Source: Candidatus Rokuibacteriota bacterium (GTDB lineage: Bacteria; Methylomirabilota; Methylomirabilia; Rokubacteriales; CSP1-6). Taken from it: DNA of 44,541 bases. The translations under genes and the position numbers were made by a program. The notes below the pieces were generated by a model. It saw only the letters and a list, made by a program, of their open reading frames with translations, was not told the origin of the DNA and did not search any database. The stretch is taken from assembly GCA_016179965.1 (NCBI GenBank), contig JACPCF010000080.1, positions 1 to 44,541 on the forward strand. Reading direction: 5' to 3'. Below, piece after piece: positions 32,415 through 40,131 of this stretch (position 1 is the stretch's first letter; every line of letters starts with the position of its first letter).

Positions 32415-32486
32415 GGGGTCAGGTCTTGCAATGCAACACCTCGACAACGGCGAGAAGGCGAATGTGTTATTGCAAGACCTGACCCC
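32415..32486. repeat. REP/MITE-like palindromic element (family C, copy 1)
   Basis: An 18-nt perfect inverted repeat, GGGGTCAGGTCTTGCAAT (32415-32432) against ATTGCAAGACCTGACCCC (32469-32486), with inner arms AACAC/GTGTT and CTCG/CGAG that extend the fold. It lies between ald and a hypothetical gene. It is followed by two tandem copies of ACCCCGCGACTAG (32482-32507), whose CTAG supplies the stop codon of the neighbouring gene. A half-copy is at 39099-39116. Such GGGGTCAGG...CCTGACCCC ends are often tied to REP-associated tyrosine transposases, none of which is present here. Confidence 0.88.
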
Positions 32487-32503
32487 GCGACTAGACCCCG
32501 CGA

Positions 32504-33217
32504 CTAGCGGCAGGACGGAAGAACCCCGGCGAAGGCGTCGCGGCGGGCGGGGACGCCGTCGGCGCCCGCGAGCCAGGCGCAGAAGGCCGCAGGCTCGCGC
32601 GCGGCCCACTCGCTCACCTTCGCGGTGACGTTGAAGGTCTCGGCGATCTTGCGGTCGGCGTAGCCGGAGAAGAGCGGCAGCAGGAGCCGGGCGAAGAACG
32701 CCGCCACCGGGTTGTCGATGCGCACAAACGTCTCGACCCGCTGGGCCACCTCGGGAACCCCATCGGCCGCGCGGCGGGGCTCGAAGGAGAGCACCGTGAG
32801 CGAGACCCCGCCGATCCTGCCGAGGATGGCGCCCTCGTGACTTCCACGCGTGAGCATGATGCGCCGGCGCTCGTCCTGGGCGAGCACCTGGTAGGTCCCC
32901 TTCGCGCCCTCGCCGTCGTCGGCGGCGAACCGGTCGGGACCGACCGCCTCGACCCGGTACTTGGCGAGTCCCAACTGCCGGGCGGCCGCGGCGCTGACGT
33001 CGGGATAGTCCACGAAGAGCCGGTAGATCTCGAGCGGGGCCCGCGCCGGCCGGCCGTCAACCGTCCGGGTCAGCGTGTAGTCGGTCCAGACGCTGAGGAT
33101 CTCGGAGCGGACGTCGGGGGGAAATTCGGCAGCGCCGGGCAGAAAGGGGGGGAACTCCTCCGCCGCCTGGGCCACGCGGGCCAGGAGGAGCCAGGCGAAG
33201 GCAAGGGCGAGGCCCAT
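32504..33217 (-). CDS. Exported protein of unknown function
   Basis: 237 residues. A signal peptide (LALAFAWLLLARVAQA-A) is followed by a soluble body with alternating strands: VWTDYTLTRTVDGRPAR, PLEIYRLFVDYPDVSAAAARQLG, RRRIMLTRGSHEGAILG, a VLSFEP strand, then a late hydrophobic patch (FFARLLLPLFSGYADRKIAETFNVTAKVSEW). No family comes to mind with certainty; it is not a lipoprotein. The stop lies inside a 13-nt tandem duplication at the edge of the family C palindrome. Confidence 0.65.
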   Translation of the reverse strand: MGLALAFAWLLLARVAQAAEEFPPFLPGAAEFPPDVRSEILSVWTDYTLTRTVDGRPARAPLEIYRLFVDYPDVSAAAARQLGLAKYRVEAVGPDRFAADDGEGAKGTYQVLAQDERRRIMLTRGSHEGAILGRIGGVSLTVLSFEPRRAADGVPEVAQRVETFVRIDNPVAAFFARLLLPLFSGYADRKIAETFNVTAKVSEWAAREPAAFCAWLAGADGVPARRDAFAGVLPSCR

Positions 33218-33276
33218 CAGGGCCCCTCGGACGGCGAGGGGGACGCGACGCGCCCCCTCGCCGTCAAAGCGCTTGG

Positions 33277-33696
33277 CTACTCGACGGTGTAGCCCCGGGT
33301 CTTCATGCAGGCCGCGTAGGCCCGGTCGTACCCTTCCTTGTTCTTCGTGTACCCGAGGGTGCCGCCGATGCCGGCGCCGCCGATGCCGCCCGCCGCCGCG
33401 CCGATCGCCGCGCCCGTGCCGGGGCTCCCGGTGGCGGCGCCGATCGCCGCGCCCGCGGCCGCGCCGCCCACTGCCCCGATCAGAGCGCCCAACCCGGCGC
33501 CCTTGGCGGTGTCCATCGTGGGGTCAAAGCCCGTCTGCTGCTTGGCCCACGCCGTGCACTCGTTCATGTCGCGGGACTGCTGCTCGGCGCTCTGCCCCTT
33601 CGCCGGATAGGCGTACACGCTCGGCTGCGTCCCGGCGCAGCCCGCGACCGCGATCCCGAACACCATCACGACCAACCCTGCCATCACGCGTCTCAT
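33277..33696 (-). CDS. Glycine-zipper lipoprotein
   Basis: 139-residue putative outer-membrane lipoprotein. Signal peptide with lipobox AVAGC (Cys about residue 20), a YAYPAKGQSAEQQSRDMNECTAW segment, then a glycine-zipper run (GAGLGALIGAVGGAAAGAAIG and GAAAGGIGGAGIGGTLGY, about 66-114) and a charged C-terminus. Such Gly-zipper segments insert in or stabilise membranes and are found in stress-linked envelope proteins. AAGGAGGA eleven bases upstream fixes the ATG at 33696. Two further cysteines (Cys47 and Cys131) could pair. Confidence 0.82.
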   Translation of the reverse strand: MRRVMAGLVVMVFGIAVAGCAGTQPSVYAYPAKGQSAEQQSRDMNECTAWAKQQTGFDPTMDTAKGAGLGALIGAVGGAAAGAAIGAATGSPGTGAAIGAAAGGIGGAGIGGTLGYTKNKEGYDRAYAACMKTRGYTVE

Positions 33697-33764
33697 TGCC
33701 GCTCCTCCTTAGGCTTCATCCTCGCGACCCTGTCGCCGCGGTTCCGCACGCTCTTTATCCTAGT

Positions 33765-34544
33765 TTACTGCGCCGGGAGCCAGTCGCGAAGCGATTTGAC
33801 CGCGACGCCGGCCTTCTCCAGCGCCTCCCGCACGGCACGGACGATCTTCTCGGCGCCCGGGGTATCACCGTGGCAGCAGATCGTCTGCACCGAGATGTCA
33901 ATCTCCACTCCGTCCAGCGTGAGCACCTTGCCCGTGGTCGCCATCTTCACCGCCTGCTGCGCCGCCCCCACGGGATCCGTTATGAGGGCCCCGGGTAGCC
34001 TCCGAGACACCAGCGTGCCGTCCACGTTGTAGGCGCGGTCGGCGAACCCCTCCGAGGCGACCCGGCATCCCATCTTCCGGCACGTCGCGTCGTACTTCCC
34101 CGAGGCGAGCGTCATCAGAATGAGCCCGCGCCCGGACTCCATCGCGGCTTCTCCGATGGCTTGGGCAAGCGCCTCGTCGCGCTCCGCCATCGTATAGAGA
34201 ATACCGTGGGGCTTGACGTGCTGGAGGTCACTGCCGGCGACCCTGACAAACTCCCGGAGCGCGCCGGTCTGGTAGGAGATGTAGTCTTTGATCTCCAGCG
34301 AGGTCACGTCCATCGCGCGGCGGCCGAAGCCCATCAGGTCGGGCAGACCCGGGTGGGCCCCGATGGCCACCTTGTGCCTGAGGGCGAGCGCCACGGTCTT
34401 CCTCATCACGTGGGGGTCGCCGCCGTGGTAGCCGCACGCGATGTTGGCCGAGGTGATGAAGGGCATGATGGCCTCGTCCGCGCCCAGCGTCCAGCGCCCG
34501 TAGCCCTCGCCCATGTCGCAGTTGAGGTCAATGGTCCTGGCCAT
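33765..34544 (-). CDS. pxpA: 5-oxoprolinase subunit PxpA (LamB/YcsF family)
   Basis: 259 residues. DLNCDMGEGYGRW opens the family; ANIACGYHGGDPHVM and IGAHPGLPDLMGFGRRAMD carry metal-site and substrate residues; QHVKPHGILYT and VQTICCHGDTPGA follow. With PxpB and PxpC it hydrolyses 5-oxoproline (pyroglutamate) to glutamate with ATP. Last gene of the minus-strand cluster; pxpB and pxpC lie upstream at 37542 and 35891, with a class III aminotransferase between pxpC and this gene. Confidence 0.93.
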   Translation of the reverse strand: MARTIDLNCDMGEGYGRWTLGADEAIMPFITSANIACGYHGGDPHVMRKTVALALRHKVAIGAHPGLPDLMGFGRRAMDVTSLEIKDYISYQTGALREFVRVAGSDLQHVKPHGILYTMAERDEALAQAIGEAAMESGRGLILMTLASGKYDATCRKMGCRVASEGFADRAYNVDGTLVSRRLPGALITDPVGAAQQAVKMATTGKVLTLDGVEIDISVQTICCHGDTPGAEKIVRAVREALEKAGVAVKSLRDWLPAQ

Positions 34545-34568
34545 GCCTTGCTCCTTATTCTCTCACTC

Positions 34569-35894
34569 TTAGTCGCTTTGGAGAACCCCCTCGAGCGCGG
34601 CCACAAATCCGTCCACGTCGGCCTCGGCCATCGCGGCCGAGCAGCACCCCAGCCCGCGCTGGGTGAGCAGAACGCCGTGGTTCAGGAGGCCCATGAAGAC
34701 CCTGAGCGGCTGCCCCGGGTCTTCTGGACGGCTGGACCGATAATCAGTCAGCCTTTTCTTCGTCCAGTGCAGGCAGAAGAGCGAGCCCACCCCGCTCACC
34801 TGGCCGGGACGCTTCAGCCGTCGAAGGAGCGCCGTCATGCCCGAGCGGAGCCGCTCCCCCAGAAGGTCGAGCTGGCGGTAGCGCTCGGGGGTCAGCGCCT
34901 CCAGCGTGGCGACGCCGGCCGCCATGGTCAGGGGGTTGGCGTTGAACGTCCCCCCGTGGCTGATCCGGCCCCGACCTCCGCGCGGGTCGAAGGCCGCCAT
35001 CACATCCGCCTGTCCGCCAAAGGCGCCGACCGGCAGGCCGCCGCCGATGATCTTGCCGAGGGTCGTCAGGTCGGGCCTGACGCCGAAGCGCTCCTGGGCC
35101 CCGCCGGGAGCGACCCGGAAGGAGATCACCTCGTCGAAAATGAGGAGGATGCCCCGGCGGGCCGTTACCTCACGCAGCCGCTCGAGGAAGCCCGGCGCGG
35201 GCGGCAGGACGCCTCCAATCCCGAGGAGCGGATCCACGAGGAGGGCGGCGAGCGAGTCGGCCTCCCGGACCAGGGTCTTCTCGCAGGCGTCGGGGTCGTT
35301 CCAGGGCAGGACCACCACGTGCTTGAGCACGGCGGGAGGGATCCCCGCGGACCCCGCCACGGGCTTCGGGCGCTTGCGCGAGCCGGCCAGGGCGAGGTCC
35401 GGCGTCACGCTCACCATCACCCAGTCATGGGTGCCGTGGTAGGCGCCCTCGAACTTGGCGATCTTGTGCCGGCCGGTGAAGGCGCGCGCCACGCGCACCG
35501 CGTTCATCGTGGCCTCCGTCCCGGAGTTGGCGAAGCGCACGGTCTCCATGGAGGGGATCCGCTGAGTCAGGATCTCGGCCAGGCGGACCTCGTGCTCGGT
35601 GGGCGCCGGGAAGGACGCGCCGAGCGCCGCAGCCTCCTGGATCGCCTTCACCACTTCGGGAGGCGCGTGGCCCAGGATGAGGCTCGTATAATTGCCGTTG
35701 AAGTCGAGCCGCTCGACGCCGTCCACGTCCCAGATCCGCGCGCCCTCGCCTCGCGCGGCGTAGAAGGGGTAGGGGTCGAAGAACGTGGTGGTGCGGCTGT
35801 TCCCGCCGGGCATGACCTTGACGGCCCGCGCGTGAAGGGCCTTGGAGCGCGGAGTCCGGGCTTCGTATTGTCGGCTGAACCGGTCGAGGCTCAT
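34569..35894 (-). CDS. Class III aminotransferase, glutamate-1-semialdehyde aminomutase-like
   Basis: 441 residues, PLP fold type I. N-terminal MPGGNSRTTTFFDPYPFY resembles GSA aminomutase (HemL-like) enzymes; FANSGTEATMNAVRVARAFTG binds the PLP phosphate, Asp254 is in LIFDEVISFR and the PLP Lys281 in LGKIIGGGLPVGAFGG. It lies between pxpC (overlap 4 nt) and pxpA (24 nt), so it is likely part of catabolism rather than tetrapyrrole synthesis; the substrate is unknown. Many such paralogues in soil bacteria act on beta- or omega-amino acids or D-amino acids. Confidence 0.87.
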   Translation of the reverse strand: MSLDRFSRQYEARTPRSKALHARAVKVMPGGNSRTTTFFDPYPFYAARGEGARIWDVDGVERLDFNGNYTSLILGHAPPEVVKAIQEAAALGASFPAPTEHEVRLAEILTQRIPSMETVRFANSGTEATMNAVRVARAFTGRHKIAKFEGAYHGTHDWVMVSVTPDLALAGSRKRPKPVAGSAGIPPAVLKHVVVLPWNDPDACEKTLVREADSLAALLVDPLLGIGGVLPPAPGFLERLREVTARRGILLIFDEVISFRVAPGGAQERFGVRPDLTTLGKIIGGGLPVGAFGGQADVMAAFDPRGGRGRISHGGTFNANPLTMAAGVATLEALTPERYRQLDLLGERLRSGMTALLRRLKRPGQVSGVGSLFCLHWTKKRLTDYRSSRPEDPGQPLRVFMGLLNHGVLLTQRGLGCCSAAMAEADVDGFVAALEGVLQSD

Positions 35895-36838
35895 CGTATT
35901 GCGCCCTCCAGTTTCTTCCGTTCCCGCCTGAGAACCGAGTGAGCTTCGGAGACGGTGATGGCCCTGAAGCGGAGGCGCTGGCCCGGTTTGACCTGGCCGA
36001 CCGTCCCGATGTCGAACGAGCAGACCGTCGCCACCTTCGTGTAGCCGCCGGTGGACTGGCGATCCACGAGGAGAACGATCGGCTGGCCCTCGCCCACCAC
36101 CTGGATCCCGCCGAGAGGGATCCCATCTGAGATGATGTCGTGGCCCCGCGTGTGGGTCACCGGCGCGCCCTTGAGCCGGGCGCCCATCCGATCCGCTTGG
36201 GGCGTCATCTCGTAGGGTTGGCCCAGGAACGCCTCGATCCCCTCGCGGGTAAAGCGATCCGCCTGGGGTCCCAGGATCACCCGCACCTCGACCTCGTCGG
36301 GATAGGACGGGATCACCTCGGGCCTCACGCCCCGAGGGCGGTGCGCGACAGCCGCTGGCGGCGGGAACAAGTTCAACACATCTCCCTTCTTGAGCTGCCG
36401 CCCGTGGACCCCTCCCAGAGCCCCTCTAAGGTACGTGGAGCGCGAGCCCAAAGCCAGGGGGACGTCAATCCCGCCGGCGAAGGCGACGTAGGCTCTCACC
36501 CCCCGCCGCGCAGGTCCCAGCTTCACGACGTCTTCGGCCCTGACGGGAACGGCGGCCCAGCGCTCGACTTCTCGGTCGTTGACGCTCACGGGCATGTCAG
36601 CGCCGGTCACGGCGAGGACGCTCTCCCCGAGGATCTCGAGCCGGGGGCCGATCAGCGTGCACTCCAGCGCGGCGGCGTTGTCGGGGTTGCCCACGAGGCG
36701 ATTCGCCAGCAGGAAGGCGGCCAGATCCATTGGGCCCGAGGGCGGGATCCCGTAGCGCAGATAGCCCGCCCGGCCCAAGTCTTGGACCGTGGTCTGGGGA
36801 CCGGCTTCGTGGACCAGGAAACTAGTCACGGCGAGCAC
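35891..36838 (-). CDS. pxpC: 5-oxoprolinase subunit PxpC (biotin-dependent carboxyltransferase fold)
   Basis: 315 residues. VHEAGPQTTVQDLGRAGYLRYGIPPSGPMD is the family opening; LGSRSTYLRGALGGVHGRQLKKGD and QVVGEGQPIVLLVDRQSTGGYTKVATV are further conserved segments. It is usually fused to or adjacent to PxpB, whereas here about 700 bp of coiled-coil and a gene remnant separate them. Start is GTG 36838 or GTG 36829; AGGGAG lies ten bases before the second, and that sequence is supplied by the family B repeat upstream. Overlaps the aminotransferase start by 4 nt. Confidence 0.92.
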   Translation of the reverse strand: MLAVTSFLVHEAGPQTTVQDLGRAGYLRYGIPPSGPMDLAAFLLANRLVGNPDNAAALECTLIGPRLEILGESVLAVTGADMPVSVNDREVERWAAVPVRAEDVVKLGPARRGVRAYVAFAGGIDVPLALGSRSTYLRGALGGVHGRQLKKGDVLNLFPPPAAVAHRPRGVRPEVIPSYPDEVEVRVILGPQADRFTREGIEAFLGQPYEMTPQADRMGARLKGAPVTHTRGHDIISDGIPLGGIQVVGEGQPIVLLVDRQSTGGYTKVATVCSFDIGTVGQVKPGQRLRFRAITVSEAHSVLRRERKKLEGAIR

Positions 36839-36840
36839 AC

Positions 36841-36880
36841 TCCCTCTCCCTTCCAGGGAGAGGGTCGGGGTGAGGGGAGG
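36841..36880. repeat. Family B palindrome (copy 3), leader of pxpC
   Basis: Diverged copy with stem CCCTCTCCCT/AGGGAGAGGG. Lies between the coiled-coil gene stop and the pxpC start, and on the minus strand provides a Shine-Dalgarno-like AGGGAG for pxpC. Confidence 0.75.
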
Positions 36881-36882
36881 GA

Positions 36883-37311
36883 CTAGAGGCGTTCCGCCTC
36901 AAGGCGCAGGAGGCGTCGATCCACCTTGCGGAAATCCTCGTGGACCTCCTCCCGGAAACGCTCGACCTTTTCGCCCAGCGCGCCGAGCCCCTCGGCAACC
37001 AGCTGGACCTTGGACAGCATGCCCTCCGCCACGACGTCGAAGTGCCGGCGCGTCTCCGCCGCGACGGCGTCAACATGGCTGCGCGTCTCCACCGCACTAG
37101 CCTCGATCTGCTGGCGCAGCCCTGCCGCGACGGCATCGACGTACTGCCGGGTCCCGCCAGCGCTGGCCTGGATCTCCTGACGCAGGTCCCGACCCAGTTC
37201 TGTCGCGACGCCATCAACGTACTGCCGCGTCTCGGCGGCGCTAGCATGGATATCCTGCCGCAGCTCTTGCCGCACCTCATCCAGGGAAGGATCACGGGCA
37301 TCCCGGTCCAC
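36883..37311 (-). CDS. Coiled-coil protein with hendecad repeats
   Basis: 142 residues, almost entirely helical. Four similar segments begin at residues 27, 53, 75 and 86 (ETRQYVDGVA, GTRQYVDAVA, ETRSHVDAVA, ETRRHFDVVA), with spacings of 26, 22 and 11, mostly multiples of 11, as in hendecad coiled coils. The C-terminus, EKVERFREEVHEDFRKVDRRLLRLEAERL, continues the coil. No enzyme motif. The GTG start at 37311 lies 3 nt past the stop of the upstream remnant, and the gene sits between pxpB and pxpC. Function unknown. Confidence 0.65.
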   Translation of the reverse strand: MDRDARDPSLDEVRQELRQDIHASAAETRQYVDGVATELGRDLRQEIQASAGGTRQYVDAVAAGLRQQIEASAVETRSHVDAVAAETRRHFDVVAEGMLSKVQLVAEGLGALGEKVERFREEVHEDFRKVDRRLLRLEAERL

Positions 37312-37314
37312 GGC

Positions 37315-37527
37315 TCATAGTCTCTCCGTCCCATCCACGTACCCGAGTTCCCGCAGCCCTTGGAAGAACACCTCCCAGAGACGCGAGGCCTCCGGGGTAG
37401 TCGGCGGGACGGTCGCGAGAATACCTATTCGAAAAACCTTTGCTGGCTGCTGGGCGTCGCCAGTGAGCGGCGCCGAGAGGATGCCGGCGGCGAGCGCCAG
37501 GACGAACGCGACAACTGCGCGTCTCAT
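37315..37527 (-). pseudogene. N-terminal remnant of an ABC substrate-binding protein (PF04392)
   Basis: 70 codons: a signal peptide (VAFVLALAAGILSAPLTGDAQ), then QQPAKVFRIGILATVPPTTPE and FFQGLRELGYVDG, the standard opening of this family, followed at once by TERL-stop. The remaining roughly 250 residues are absent. Its opening is like that of the broken gene at 25135-26093, so the window holds two different remains of this family. It interrupts the pxpB-pxpC pair. Confidence 0.8.
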
Positions 37528-37536
37528 GGCCCCTTC

Positions 37537-37572
37537 TCCCCTCACCCTGCCCTCTCTCCAGAAGGGAGAGGG
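37537..37572. repeat. Family B palindrome (copy 4), inside the pxpB end
   Basis: CCCTCTCTCC-AGAA-GGGAGAGGG with a CCCCTCACCCTG flank. The pxpB stop (37544-37542) lies within the repeat, so the repeat encodes the last residues ARPLPSGERAG of PxpB. Confidence 0.8.
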
Positions 37573-38291
37573 CGCGCCGATCCTTCTTCGATCCGGGGGT
37601 GGTAGGTGCCGGCGGCCACGGCGGCGGCGATGGCGTCGAACTCCGCCCGGTCCACGGGGCGGAACCGGACGCGGTCCCCAGGGCGGAGAAGGGTCGGGTC
37701 TGCGCTCGTGGGGTCGTAAAGCCTGAGCGGCGTCCGACCGAGGACCCAGAACCCGCCGGGGCTCTCCACCGGATAGATGTAGCACTGAACGCCGCCGATC
37801 CCCACGCTCCCGACCGGGGTCTTGGTGCGCGGCGTCTCGAGCCGCGGGATGGTCAGGCGCTCGGGCATCCCCGTCATGTATGCCCCACCGGGGCTGAAGC
37901 CCACGAAGTACACGTAGTAGTCGCCGGACGCGTGAAGGCGCGCCATCTCCTCCGGCGTGAGGCCGAGCCGTCTGGCCGCCGCCTCCAGCTCGAAGCCGAG
38001 CTCTCCGCCGTAGCAGCACGGGATCTCCACGGTCCGGGCCGGCGGGAGCACCTCGGGACGGGCCTCGGGGACCAGGGCCGTGAGCGCGGCGACGAGCTCC
38101 TCGTAGCCGACGACGAAGGGGTCGTAGTAGACGAGGAGCGAGCGGAAGGTGGGGACGGTTTCGAGAACGCCGGGGAGGCCCTTCTGCTGGATCAAATATT
38201 CGAGCGCCAGGACCCGGGCGTTCACCTCCCGGCTGATCTCATCGCCGAGCTCCACGGAGACCGCCAGGTCGCCCGCTGGCAGGAATCTCAC
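37542..38291 (-). CDS. pxpB: 5-oxoprolinase subunit PxpB, with repeat-encoded tail
   Basis: 249 residues. Family segments: RFLPAGDLAVSVELGDEI at the start, IPCCYGGELGFELEAAARRLGLTPEE, VYFVGFSPGGAYMTGMPERL and LRPGDRVRFRPVDRAEFDAI. With PxpA and PxpC it forms the ATP-dependent 5-oxoprolinase. The domain ends near AAAVAAGTYHP; the rest (RIEEGSARPLPSGERAG) is not family-like and its last part is read from the family B repeat. It follows the DUF1445 gene by 6 nt and precedes the substrate-binding remnant. Confidence 0.92.
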   Translation of the reverse strand: MRFLPAGDLAVSVELGDEISREVNARVLALEYLIQQKGLPGVLETVPTFRSLLVYYDPFVVGYEELVAALTALVPEARPEVLPPARTVEIPCCYGGELGFELEAAARRLGLTPEEMARLHASGDYYVYFVGFSPGGAYMTGMPERLTIPRLETPRTKTPVGSVGIGGVQCYIYPVESPGGFWVLGRTPLRLYDPTSADPTLLRPGDRVRFRPVDRAEFDAIAAAVAAGTYHPRIEEGSARPLPSGERAG

Positions 38292-38297
38292 AGCGGC

Positions 38298-39092
38298 TCA
38301 GATCACCGAGAGCGCGTGGTTGGGCAGGTCGGTGATGAACATGTGCCCCGGGCTGTGCGTGATCATGAACGGCGGCCGCGAGGCGAGGGCCACCGCTTGG
38401 GGCGTCACCCCGCAGGCCCAGAACACGGGCACGTCCCCGGGGCTGAACTTCTGCGGGTCCCCCCACTCGGGCCTGGCCACGTCCTTGATCCCGATGGCCG
38501 CGGGATCACCGATGTGGACGGGGGCGCCGTGGGCCATCGGGAAGCGCGCCGTCACCGTCACGGCCTTGGGGACCAGGGCTGCGGCGATCGGGCGCATGGA
38601 GACGACCATAGGCCCGTGAAAGCGGCCGGCGGGTCGGCAGGCGAGGGACGTCCGCCACATGGCGACGTTCCCTCCCTGCTCGATGTGGCGCATCGGAATC
38701 CCGGCGTCCATCAGCGCCCACTCGAAGGTGAAGGAGCACCCCAGGAGGAATGCCACCAAGTCGTCCCGCCAGTAGGGCGTGATCTCCATCACCTCATCGG
38801 CCATCTGACCGTCCTTGTAAATCCGGTACTTCGGCACATCCGTGCGGAGATCGGCGCCGGGGGCCACTCCCGAGGGCTCGGGAGACCCCACGTCAGTCAC
38901 CTCGATCAGCGGGCACGGGCGCGGGTTCCGCTGGCAGAAGAGGAGGAAGTCGTAGGCGGACTCCCTGGGGAGGATAGCGAGGTTGGCCTGGACGAAGCCC
39001 GGCGCCAGCCCCGCCGTGACGCCGGTCAGTTTGCCGCGGCGGATATCTTCACGGATCTCCTTCGGCGATCGGCTATCGATGGGCATCGGCAT
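38298..39092 (-). CDS. DUF1445/UPF0317 putative hydro-lyase, D-glutamate-cyclase-like
   Basis: 264 residues. Conserved family stretches: GKLTGVTAGLAPGFVQANLAILP, YDFLLFCQRNPRPCPLIEVTD, TPYWRDDLVAFLLGCSFTFEWALMDAGIP, PVHIGDPAAIGI and VFWACGVTPQAVAL. The family includes mammalian D-glutamate cyclase, which turns D-glutamate into 5-oxo-D-proline, and bacterial members are often beside pxp genes. That fits here: the gene lies 6 nt upstream of pxpB. Start ATG 39092 or 39086; the half-copy of the family C repeat at 39099-39116 sits just before it, leaving little room for a leader. Confidence 0.85.
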   Translation of the reverse strand: MPMPIDSRSPKEIREDIRRGKLTGVTAGLAPGFVQANLAILPRESAYDFLLFCQRNPRPCPLIEVTDVGSPEPSGVAPGADLRTDVPKYRIYKDGQMADEVMEITPYWRDDLVAFLLGCSFTFEWALMDAGIPMRHIEQGGNVAMWRTSLACRPAGRFHGPMVVSMRPIAAALVPKAVTVTARFPMAHGAPVHIGDPAAIGIKDVARPEWGDPQKFSPGDVPVFWACGVTPQAVALASRPPFMITHSPGHMFITDLPNHALSVI

Positions 39093-39098
39093 TGTCGT

Positions 39099-39116
39099 AA
39101 TGCAAGACCTGACCCC
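39099..39116. repeat. Family C half-element (copy 2)
   Basis: TGCAAGACCTGACCCC (39101-39116) matches the right arm of the palindrome at 32469-32486. It lies between the DUF1445 start and the dehydrogenase stop, with only AT-rich TATATATT beyond it. The left arm is absent. Confidence 0.8.
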
Positions 39117-39124
39117 AGTATATA

Positions 39125-40117
39125 TTAGCGGAGGTGGGAGAGCCGCGGCCAGAAGTCGGGGTTGCCGAGCGCCTTGGGCTTCTCGCCACGCAGCACGCGC
39201 AGGATCTCCGACGCCACCTGGGTGGCGATGTTGCGGTTGGCGTTCTCGCTCACGCCGGCGACGTGACACGTGGCGACTACGTTCTCAAGGTTCAGCAGCG
39301 GGCTGTCGGCCGGCACGGGCTCTTCCTCCCAGACATCCAGCCCGGCCGCACTCAGCTTTCCCCGGGTGAGGGCCTCGAAAAGGGCCCGCTCATCCTGGAC
39401 TTTGCCCCGCGACGTGTTGATGAAGACCGCCCCGTCCTTCATCTGGGCGATCGTCTTCTCGTTCATCATGTGGTGGGTTTCTGGGGTGTGCGGGGTGTGG
39501 CAGGTGACCATGTCCGACTGGCCCAGCAGCGTGGCGAGCTCCGACACCGGCTCCACTTCCCGCTGCCTGAGCTCATCGGCGGGCACGTAGGGATCGTAGC
39601 CCAGCACCCGCATGCCGAAGCCGTGCGCCAGGTGGGCGACCCGCCTGCCGATGTTCCCGACCCCGATGATCCCGAGGGTCATGCCCTTCAGCTCCCCGAT
39701 CCCGCGGAGGCGCTGCCCCCGCCACTCGCCCTTGCGCGTGGCGCGATCAATGGGGATGAGGTGCTTGGTCGCCGTGAGCATGAGCATGATCGCGTGCTCG
39801 GCCACGGAGTCGGAGTTGGAGCCGGGGGCGTGGACCACGGCGATGCCGAGGCGCGTCGCCGCCGCGAGGTCCACCGTGTCGAGGCCCACGCCGTAGCGCC
39901 CCACTACCTTCAGCTTCGGGCAGGAGGCCATGAGCCGCTCCGTGCACGGCGGCTTGATCCGGAAGAGGATCGCCTCGGCCTCCTGCGCCGCGGCGATGAC
40001 GCCCTCTTCCGAGAGGTCTTCGGGAATCACCACTCGCGCCTCGGTCTTCAGGAGCTCCAGGCCGGCGGGATGGATGGCTCCGCCGACGACGACGAGCGGT
40101 TTCTGATCGGTGGCCAT
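39125..40117 (-). CDS. D-isomer-specific 2-hydroxyacid dehydrogenase (SerA/GyaR-like)
   Basis: 330-residue NAD(P)-dependent enzyme. GRYGVGLDTVDL in the substrate domain, the Rossmann motif GIIGVGNIGRRVA (150-162), then Arg237 (INTSRGKVQD), Glu266 (DVWEEEPVP) and His285 (CHVAGVSENA) form the catalytic set; the last is TCH rather than the usual TPH. It could act on 3-phosphoglycerate, glycerate, glyoxylate or lactate-type substrates. It follows the LarA-like gene by 14 nt, suggesting it takes the D-hydroxyacid made by that racemase; this is inference. Confidence 0.88.
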   Translation of the reverse strand: MATDQKPLVVVGGAIHPAGLELLKTEARVVIPEDLSEEGVIAAAQEAEAILFRIKPPCTERLMASCPKLKVVGRYGVGLDTVDLAAATRLGIAVVHAPGSNSDSVAEHAIMLMLTATKHLIPIDRATRKGEWRGQRLRGIGELKGMTLGIIGVGNIGRRVAHLAHGFGMRVLGYDPYVPADELRQREVEPVSELATLLGQSDMVTCHTPHTPETHHMMNEKTIAQMKDGAVFINTSRGKVQDERALFEALTRGKLSAAGLDVWEEEPVPADSPLLNLENVVATCHVAGVSENANRNIATQVASEILRVLRGEKPKALGNPDFWPRLSHLR

Positions 40118-40131
40118 GGGGAAACGCCTCC

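Noticed and set aside
32386-32503. Glycine riboswitch ahead of ald/gcvT
   Set aside because: The segment is filled by the palindromic REP-like element; no glycine aptamer-like conserved core was seen.
36883-37311. CRISPR-like or minisatellite array
   Set aside because: Repeats are irregular at DNA level (26, 22 and 11 codons apart) and encode a coiled coil; no spacers.
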